This document shows positions 14,313 to 19,970 of a stretch of DNA of 21,546 bases, piece by piece; the stretch's first letter is position 1; every line of letters begins with the position of its first letter. Source of the DNA: JBCDBH01 sp039184055 (GTDB lineage Bacteria; Acidobacteriota; Thermoanaerobaculia; Multivoradales; J023); contig JBCDBH010000056.1 in NCBI GenBank assembly GCA_039184055.1, positions 1-21,546 of the forward strand, written 5' to 3'. The notes below the pieces were generated by a model, which had not been told where the DNA came from, searched no databases, and was given only the letters and a program-made list of their open reading frames with translations. The translations under genes and the position numbers were made by a program.

Positions 14313-15326
14313 TCAGTCGGCGACGAGATCGAGCGCTTCTTCGAGAATGGCGAGCTGGAGGGTCATCTGATCGCGGATCGGCATTGCCTGTAGACCGACC
14401 TCGTCGACCACCTTGGCCAGCGTGTCGTCGTCGACAGCGGCGGCGCGCAGACGCTGAGTCGCGAGGGGGCGAACCGGATCCGAGCTCTCGCGATAGCGCT
14501 CGACGGGCAAGATGAAGAGCGGCATCTCGGTGACGAAGGTAAAGGGATCGCCGCCCAAGCCACGGACATATTCCATCGAGCTGGGTCGAAATTTCACCGC
14601 CATCTCGGGATCGTCCTGGGCCAGGAAGAAGGCTCGCATGGCGCGGGAGTCGGGACGGGTAGTGAAGCCTTCGTCGATGCGGGTGAAGCCCTTGTCACCA
14701 CCACGGTCGACGTCGTGCAAGCGATACCCGAGATCGCGACTACGTGCCCGAAGGCGATCGCGAAAACCTCGGCTCCGGTCGATCCAACTCTCTTCGATCA
14801 GGTACCACGGGCCCATTCCCCAGGCCATGCCGTGAAAAGTCGCATGAAGCATAAAAGGCGCACCGCCCTCGAGAAAACGAGCCACGGCTCGGTTTTCAGG
14901 CCGCGCATCGTGATCGTCGGCATCATGAGGAAAACCGAATTCGACGTCGTCGCCCGGTGGCTCACGAACCGCGTCACGTAGATAGGGGCCGAGCGGCACC
15001 GTTTCGGTAGCCTGACGCCACCAGCTCAGGTTGCGTTCATCGCCATCGGGATTGACATGGGGCACGACGAAGAAGGTAAAACGCTCGAGCAAAGAATGAT
15101 CGGGCCGTGTCTGCAGAAAGCCGATGAAGTGTTCGAGCATGGCCGGTCCGATCGGCTCGTCGGCGTGACAACCACCGATCAAGCTGACGTGACGGGCGCC
15201 ACGGCCGAGACGCCAGGCCATGATGGGACGACCCTGCCGCGACGATCCGATCGCCTCGCCGTCCGATCCGGAGGCGCTGGCGAGAATCTCCTTGACGGGA
15301 AAAGGTTGGTTCTTGGACTTCGTCAC
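14313..15326 (-). CDS. M14-family zinc carboxypeptidase-like protein
   Basis: Probable metallo-carboxypeptidase or related M14 amidohydrolase of 337 aa, with no signal peptide, so probably cytoplasmic. Seen: SRQGRPIMAWRLG, zinc motif GGCHADEP (H54, E57 as HxxE), VVPHVNPDGDERNLSWWR (the conserved NPDG), third zinc histidine in LHATFHGMAWG (H161 or H165), and a candidate general-base glutamate in FVTEMPLF (E267). The substrate is not predictable; relatives cleave peptides, peptidoglycan stems or gamma-glutamyl chains. The start is GTG at 15326. It lacks a clear Shine-Dalgarno, and a TAGAAT box ends 7 nt upstream, so the message may be leaderless. The gene is divergent from arfB across 28 bp. 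Confidence 0.85.
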   Translation of the reverse strand: MTKSKNQPFPVKEILASASGSDGEAIGSSRQGRPIMAWRLGRGARHVSLIGGCHADEPIGPAMLEHFIGFLQTRPDHSLLERFTFFVVPHVNPDGDERNLSWWRQATETVPLGPYLRDAVREPPGDDVEFGFPHDADDHDARPENRAVARFLEGGAPFMLHATFHGMAWGMGPWYLIEESWIDRSRGFRDRLRARSRDLGYRLHDVDRGGDKGFTRIDEGFTTRPDSRAMRAFFLAQDDPEMAVKFRPSSMEYVRGLGGDPFTFVTEMPLFILPVERYRESSDPVRPLATQRLRAAAVDDDTLAKVVDEVGLQAMPIRDQMTLQLAILEEALDLVAD

Positions 15327-15332
15327 GGAACG

Positions 15333-15338
15333 ATTCTA
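15333..15338 (-). promoter_or_regulatory. Possible -10 box of the carboxypeptidase gene
   Basis: TAGAAT on the minus strand (5/6 match to TATAAT) lies just before the GTG at 15326, so transcription would begin at or next to the start codon. There is no convincing -35: a TTGCCG is 20 nt away. Confidence 0.25.
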
Positions 15339-15354
15339 TGAGAGTGTGACGGCG

Positions 15355-15777
15355 ATGCCGGCAATCGACAACCAACTCTTCATCGCCGACGACGAGCTGC
15401 GCTTCACCACCGCGCGCAGTGGGGGTCCGGGTGGGCAACACGTCAACAAGACCGAAAGCAAGGTGATCCTCCATTTCACGGTCGATACCTCGCCCTCACT
15501 CAATCAGCGGCAGAAGATCAAGCTCTACGAACATCTCGGCAACCGGATCAACGGCGAAGGCGTCCTGCGCGTCTCGGCCGAGAGCTCGCGCTCCCAACAT
15601 CGCAACCGCGAGACCGCGATCGAGCGCTTCATCGATCTGATCCGTGAATCGTTACGGGAAGAGCCCGAGCGCAAGAAAACCAAGATGCCCCGTAGCGCCA
15701 AGCGGAAGCGACTCGAACACAAGAAGCAGCGTTCCGAAGTCAAGCGACGCCGCCGCACGCCTCACATGTACGACTGA
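15355..15777 (+). CDS. arfB: Alternative ribosome-rescue factor ArfB (YaeJ)
   Basis: Peptidyl-tRNA hydrolase of the class-I release-factor superfamily. It frees ribosomes stalled without a stop codon. The 140-aa length is that of ArfB, not of a full release factor. Seen: FTTARSGGPGGQHVNKTESKV with the catalytic GGQ at 26-28, VLRVSAESSRSQHRNRE, and a long basic C-terminal tail (KRKRLEHKKQRSEVKRRRR) of the kind that occupies the empty mRNA channel. ATG 15355 is chosen; an in-frame GTG at 15346 is possible. The frame stays open upstream to 15220, but that part overlaps the divergent carboxypeptidase gene and is not family-like. Confidence 0.92.
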   Translation: MPAIDNQLFIADDELRFTTARSGGPGGQHVNKTESKVILHFTVDTSPSLNQRQKIKLYEHLGNRINGEGVLRVSAESSRSQHRNRETAIERFIDLIRESLREEPERKKTKMPRSAKRKRLEHKKQRSEVKRRRRTPHMYD

Positions 15778-15796
15778 ATCGAATCGGTACGACTGA
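15768..15796 (+). repeat. Direct 10-bp repeat at the arfB stop
   Basis: GTACGACTGA is present at 15768-15777 (last two sense codons plus stop of arfB) and again at 15787-15796, 19 nt apart. It may be a small slippage duplication or chance. Confidence 0.5.
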
Positions 15797-15812
15797 GCCT
15801 CGACCGACCCGA

Positions 15813-17501
15813 TCAACGCCCGCCGAGGGCGTCTTGAAGATGGCGGAGCTGGGCTTCCATGGCCTCGCGTAACACCGGATCGCGGGTCGCCGACACCGCC
15901 TGATCGAAGTACATCAGACCGTCTTCGTACGCACCGTCGTCGAACGCTTCCTGCGCCGCGTGGAGCAACGCCCAACGCTCGATCTCGTCACGAAGATCGA
16001 GCACCAGCTGGTCGTCGGCTCGCGACACGATCGAGGTTTCGAGCACGTTCTCGGCGGCGCGAATCTCCCCGGCGCGTAAAAACAAGTAAAGCTTCGCCAC
16101 CACCAGGTCGAGTCGTTGCGCCAACCGATCGATGGCTCGCCCGAGCGGCGCCAGGCCGTCACGAGGGTCGGCGTCGCCAAAACGATGCGACAAGCCGAAT
16201 ACCGCTTCGATTTCAGCGAATCCAGGATCGAGGCTCATGCCACGACGCAAGAGCTTGCGGGCGCCGTCAGCTTGGCGATCGATCTCCTGCATCTGAGCGG
16301 TGCGCGCCTGGCCACGACCGCTGGGCCGGACGCTTACCGTGACGCCCCCACCGCTGAGCTCGAGCGTGCGGAGCCAATGTCGTCCGGCCCGCAGGTAGGT
16401 GCGCGCGCTCGCGCCTGGCAAGGCGACGGCATCGCCATAGAGCAACCGGGCACGTTGATGATCTTGGGCGAGCTCGGCGAGACGCGCGACACCGGCGTGC
16501 GCTTCGGCATGCTGCGGATCGAGCTCGAGCGCACGCATGTGATGTCGTTCAGCCTGATCGATGCGACCAAAGAGCGCGCACAGCTCACCGAGGGTGGTGA
16601 GCACGTCGGCGGGGCGCGCGGCGTGAATCTCGACAGCGACCGTCGGCAGCCGTTCGAGCGGTATCGAGGCGGTGGGAAATTGGTCCGCCGCGACCCGGTC
16701 AGCCAACTCCTCTTCGATCCGACCGAGCCTCTCGCCCATCGCATCCTCGAAGGCGGTCACCGGATCCTCACCCCCGACCACGGCGAGGAGATAGTCGGCG
16801 GTACGGGCGAGACGTTCGTCGTCGGCGAGCAAATGGTAGGCGAGCAGCCACGAGCCCGCGTAAAAGGCCCCGACCTCACGTGGACCGTGATTCCCGCCGA
16901 GCACCCCTTGACGCGCCCGCAGCAGCGCATCGAGATCGGGTACACCGTATTGCTTCAACCACTTGATGTGCCGCTCGACCGGCTCACCCAGCCGCACCGA
17001 TTCACCATCGGTGGCGAAGGTGCTGTAGTACTCGGCGAGCCCCTCGTTGAGCCAGAGCGGCACCTCGGGAAGGTTGGTGCGCACCAGATGATGGGTGTAC
17101 TCGTGAAAGAGCACATCGAGCGCATCGACCACCCCGGGATCGGCGTTGGTGGTGAGGAAATGACCGTCGGGATGCGCGACCAGCTGACCGAGCAAGGCGG
17201 TGCCTCGGCCCGCGCGACCGGCTTTGTAGGGTGAGAAGGACTCGTTGTTGCGAAAGGCGATGATGGTGAGCGGCACCGGCGCGTGTAGATCGAGCTCAGG
17301 CGCGAGCTGAGCGAAGACGGCGCGAAAATGCTCGAGCTGGGCGGCGATCTCCGCCCCCCGTTCGACGCCGGCGTCGGTCAGCACCGAGATGCTCGGCGCG
17401 TGCACCTCGATCCACTCGCCAGTCGGTTGACCGACCAATGGCGTCACGGCGATGACAGCCGCGACGAAGAAGACCGCGATCCCGTTCCAGTATCGGTTCA
17501 C
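15813..17501 (-). CDS. Secreted MA-clan (HExxH) metallopeptidase with TPR-like repeats
   Basis: Probable zinc peptidase of the gluzincin 'peptidase MA-like'/DUF1570 type, 562 aa. Seen: an N-terminal signal-peptide-like segment (about 1-25, hydrophobic FFVAAVIAVTPLV, ending near VGQ) and a catalytic motif HEYTHH (H133, E134, H137). WLNEGLAEYYS follows, with E153 as the third zinc ligand, as in the M1 family's LNEG motif but with a shorter spacing. The second half, from about 300 on, is alpha-helical with TPR-like pairs (ALELDPQHAEAHAGVARL). It likely acts in the periplasm or outside the cell; the substrate is unknown. The GTG start at 17501 has only a weak GGCGG ahead. It overlaps the TGA of a possible 10-codon upstream ORF, and three 15-bp-period repeats lie at the start. 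Confidence 0.88.
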   Translation of the reverse strand: MNRYWNGIAVFFVAAVIAVTPLVGQPTGEWIEVHAPSISVLTDAGVERGAEIAAQLEHFRAVFAQLAPELDLHAPVPLTIIAFRNNESFSPYKAGRAGRGTALLGQLVAHPDGHFLTTNADPGVVDALDVLFHEYTHHLVRTNLPEVPLWLNEGLAEYYSTFATDGESVRLGEPVERHIKWLKQYGVPDLDALLRARQGVLGGNHGPREVGAFYAGSWLLAYHLLADDERLARTADYLLAVVGGEDPVTAFEDAMGERLGRIEEELADRVAADQFPTASIPLERLPTVAVEIHAARPADVLTTLGELCALFGRIDQAERHHMRALELDPQHAEAHAGVARLAELAQDHQRARLLYGDAVALPGASARTYLRAGRHWLRTLELSGGGVTVSVRPSGRGQARTAQMQEIDRQADGARKLLRRGMSLDPGFAEIEAVFGLSHRFGDADPRDGLAPLGRAIDRLAQRLDLVVAKLYLFLRAGEIRAAENVLETSIVSRADDQLVLDLRDEIERWALLHAAQEAFDDGAYEDGLMYFDQAVSATRDPVLREAMEAQLRHLQDALGGR

Positions 17502-17541
17502 CAGTGTTGTTTCCGCCGGTGTTTGCTCATCCGGTGTTGTT
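17498..17541 (-). repeat. Three 15-bp-period repeats and mini-ORF before the MA peptidase
   Basis: On the plus strand CCAGTGTTGTT (17501), CCGGTGTTTGC (17516) and CCGGTGTTGTT (17531) start exactly 15 bp apart. On the minus strand an ATG at 17530 opens a 10-codon frame (MSKHRRKQHW) whose TGA (17500-17498) overlaps the gene's GTG start as GTGA. It could be a leader peptide or regulator-binding iterons; neither is proven. Confidence 0.4.
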
Positions 17542-17676
17542 CACCCAAGTGCCGGCTCATGGTTGCTCGAGTCTGCCGCCTGCTCAGAATACCTGAAAGA
17601 TCGACGAGCACCGATATGACACAGTACACTCACAACGTCTTACGAGTGAAATAGAGCTCGCATCCAATGAAACGAC

Positions 17677-17696
17677 GAGTTCCGCTGCCGGAACTC
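17677..17696 (+). promoter_or_regulatory. Perfect hairpin in the leader of the beta-repeat gene
   Basis: GAGTTCCG (17677-17684) and CGGAACTC (17689-17696) form a perfect 8-bp stem with a 4-nt loop, 8 nt before the GAGGAG Shine-Dalgarno at 17705. It could be an operator palindrome or an mRNA stabilising/regulatory hairpin. The rest of the divergent spacer (17542-17676) shows no promoter I would trust. Confidence 0.5.
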
Positions 17697-17717
17697 TGAC
17701 GAATGAGGAGACGATCG

Positions 17718-18545
17718 ATGAACGGACAACCCCCAGCTCCGCCTGACGCCGCGCCCAAACGCTCGGGTCTGCCCCCTTTGGCCTGGGTGGCGATCGGCTG
17801 TGGCGCCTTGGTCGTCATCGGCGGCATCGTGCTTTTGCTCGGCGGTATGTTCGTCGCCAAGAAAGTCGGTGACGTCGCCCAAGACATGGAAAACAATCCC
17901 GCCGCGGCGGCCGCCGAGCTGATCGTCAAGCTCAACCCGGAGCTCGAGCTGATCGAGTCGGATCGCGACGCCGGCACGATGACGATTCGCAACAAGCAGA
18001 CCGGAGAGACCCTTACCGCCGACTACAGTCAGATCGAACAAGGCAATTTTTCGTTCGATACCGGCGAGGGCATGACCACGATCAGCGCCGATCAAGAAGC
18101 GGGTACGGTCACCATGTCGGGTCCGGACGGCGAATCGACCATGGAGTTCAGCGGCGACCAAGAGGGTGGCACGGTGACCATGCGTGGCTCCGACGGCAAC
18201 GAGGTGGTGTGGGGCGCCGGTGCCGACGCCACCGACATCCCGAGCTGGATTCCCAGCTATCCGAACGCCAGCGACGTGGCGAGTACCTTCAGCCAGAAGG
18301 GCGCCGATTCGGAGTCGGGTCTGTTCACCGCCAAAGTCACCGACGACACCGAGACGGTGATCGGCTGGTGGGAAAACGAGCTCCGTGGCCAAGGCTACGA
18401 AGTGACCACCAATCGGATGAGCAGCAACGACACCTTTTGGGGCACCGTGGTCGGTGACAACGGCAGCGGCCGGACGATCACCGTCAACATCACCCGCGAA
18501 GGCAGCGCGGACGCGACATTGGCGATCGCCTACGAGTCGAAATAG
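17718..18545 (+). CDS. Membrane-anchored beta-repeat protein, unknown function
   Basis: A 275-aa protein I cannot name. Seen: a proline-rich cytoplasmic N-terminus (MNGQPPAPPDAAPKRSG), one transmembrane helix at about 22-48 (LAWVAIGCGALVVIGGIVLLLGG), then a probably exported domain. That domain has short acidic repeats of the form GTxTMxGxDGExxxx (TMTIRN, TVTMSGPDGES, TVTMRGSDGNE), likely beta strands. The C-terminal 105 or so residues start IPSWIPSYPNAS and look like the common bacterial 'P-x-YPGA' domain with WWENELRGQGYEV. ATG 17718 is chosen over 17703 because GAGGAG lies 7 nt upstream. The gene stands alone between an upstream hairpin and a downstream terminator-like hairpin. Confidence 0.8.
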   Translation: MNGQPPAPPDAAPKRSGLPPLAWVAIGCGALVVIGGIVLLLGGMFVAKKVGDVAQDMENNPAAAAAELIVKLNPELELIESDRDAGTMTIRNKQTGETLTADYSQIEQGNFSFDTGEGMTTISADQEAGTVTMSGPDGESTMEFSGDQEGGTVTMRGSDGNEVVWGAGADATDIPSWIPSYPNASDVASTFSQKGADSESGLFTAKVTDDTETVIGWWENELRGQGYEVTTNRMSSNDTFWGTVVGDNGSGRTITVNITREGSADATLAIAYESK

Positions 18546-18552
18546 TTCACGA

Positions 18553-18600
18553 ACCGGGCTCGAAGGTCGAGCGAGCCCGGTCGTTGTTCGGGTTGGTTTT
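18553..18600 (+). terminator. Terminator-like hairpin after the beta-repeat gene
   Basis: ACCGGGCTCG (18553-18562) and CGAGCCCGGT (18572-18581) form a perfect 10-bp stem with a 9-nt loop, beginning 7 nt past the stop. The tail CGTTGTTCGGGTTGGTTTT is moderately T-rich, so I call it a probable rho-independent terminator. A second small hairpin (CTCGAA 18605-18610, TTCGAG 18617-18622) lies ahead of the glycosyltransferase start. Confidence 0.6.
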
Positions 18601-18644
18601 GGGTCTCGAACGGGGATTCGAGCACATACGAGAGGAAGGGGATC

Positions 18645-19964
18645 ATGCACGCCGGTTTTGTTCTTTTACCCGGGGAGCCGGGACATCAGAATTGCGCCAT
18701 CACGGTGGCGCGACGCCTCGAAGACGCGGGACATCACATCACGTTCATCGGTCTCGCCGACGACGAAGAAGCACTACGCGCGAAGGGATTCGACTATGTC
18801 GCTCTGGCCGCGGACACGCACCCCGCCGGGACGATGGACAAGTGGAAACAGGACGCTAGGCGACGGTTTCCGCTCTTCGCGATCATCGACAACGCAAAAC
18901 AGTATTCGCGCATGATCGACGAGATCGTCAAGGATCTCGACTCGATTCATCAACTCGGGATCGACGTATTGGTCTGCGACGGGCTGAATCCGCTCGCCGG
19001 TTTGTTCGCTTCGCGGATCGGCCTGCCTTACGTCTTTCTCCACACCACCCTACCGACGAACAACCGAACCCTGCCGCCCTTTTGGTCACACGCGACGCCC
19101 CGACCTGACGGCAGCCTGTCGCTTCGAGCCCGCTTGGCGTGGCACAAGCCGAAACTGGCGTTCATCCATCCCGCGCGCTTGCTGACTTTCATCATGAGTC
19201 GCGCCTTGCGTCTCTCCGGCCCTGCCCTGGTCCGACGGGTCAATCCGGCCCTGGTCGATTTCAAGAATCCATCGGACGTCTTGGATCTGACCCTCAATCT
19301 GAGCGCGTGCCCGCGTGCCTTCGACTTTCCGCACCCGCCACAGGATCATGTCGAATACATCGATGCCTTGGTCGACGTCGATCGCAACCAGGAGCCCTTC
19401 GACTGGCCCGACGACGACCGCCCGATCGTCTTTGCGGCGATGGGAACCCAGACCTGGGCGCTGAAACGACCGGAGCGAGTGTTCCAGACCTTTGTCGACG
19501 CCTTTCGCGAGCTTCCCGATGTCCGCCTGATCCTCGCGGTGAGCCGTCGTTTCGATCCGGAGCGGTTGAACGACCTACCGGAGAACGTCACGGCTCACGC
19601 CTTCGTTCCTCAGCTCGCCGTGTTGGAACGAGCGTCGCTCTTCATCACGCATGCCGGGTTGAACAGCGTCAAGGAATCGATTCTCTGCGGCGTCCCGATG
19701 GTCGCGCTACCGGTCGGGCGCGACCAACCCAGCAACGCCGCCCGGATCGCGTATCACGGCCTGGGTCTCAAGGGCGACTATCGTCGGCTGACCGCCGAGC
19801 AACTGCGCGATCAAGTCAAGACGATCCTGGACGATCCGAGCTATCGCGAACGGGTGCATCAGATGAAAGAGCACTTCGAGGCCGCCGCGCAACGCAATGA
19901 AGTGGTCCCGTGGATCGAGAAGGTCGCGCGGGGCGAAACCGATATTCGCACCCACAAACGCTAA
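18645..19964 (+). CDS. GT1 / MGT-family glycosyltransferase
   Basis: GT-B-fold enzyme of the UDP-glycosyltransferase superfamily that moves a sugar from a nucleotide sugar to a small lipophilic acceptor (relatives act on carotenoids, macrolides or flavonoids). The 439-aa length is typical. Seen: N-terminal LLPGEPGHQNCAITVARRL with H14 as candidate catalytic base, RPIVFAAMGTQTW at the start of the C-terminal half, and the donor-binding region FVPQLAVLERASLFITHAGLNS followed by VKESILCGVPMVALPV and GRDQPSNAARI. This layout is closest to CrtX-like and macrolide-type enzymes. The start ATG at 18645 follows a strong GAGGAAGGGG. No carotenoid or polyketide genes are in the window, so the acceptor is unknown. 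The gene is convergent with the next one, with a gap of 6 nt. Confidence 0.92.
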   Translation: MHAGFVLLPGEPGHQNCAITVARRLEDAGHHITFIGLADDEEALRAKGFDYVALAADTHPAGTMDKWKQDARRRFPLFAIIDNAKQYSRMIDEIVKDLDSIHQLGIDVLVCDGLNPLAGLFASRIGLPYVFLHTTLPTNNRTLPPFWSHATPRPDGSLSLRARLAWHKPKLAFIHPARLLTFIMSRALRLSGPALVRRVNPALVDFKNPSDVLDLTLNLSACPRAFDFPHPPQDHVEYIDALVDVDRNQEPFDWPDDDRPIVFAAMGTQTWALKRPERVFQTFVDAFRELPDVRLILAVSRRFDPERLNDLPENVTAHAFVPQLAVLERASLFITHAGLNSVKESILCGVPMVALPVGRDQPSNAARIAYHGLGLKGDYRRLTAEQLRDQVKTILDDPSYRERVHQMKEHFEAAAQRNEVVPWIEKVARGETDIRTHKR

Positions 19965-19970
19965 TCTCGC

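Noticed and set aside
15220..15354. N-terminal extension of arfB
   Set aside because: It would overlap the carboxypeptidase coding region, and homology to ArfB starts after 15355.
17501..17541. CRISPR-like array from the three short repeats
   Set aside because: Repeats of about 11 bp at a 15-bp period leave spacers of 4 bp, far too short, and no cas genes are present.
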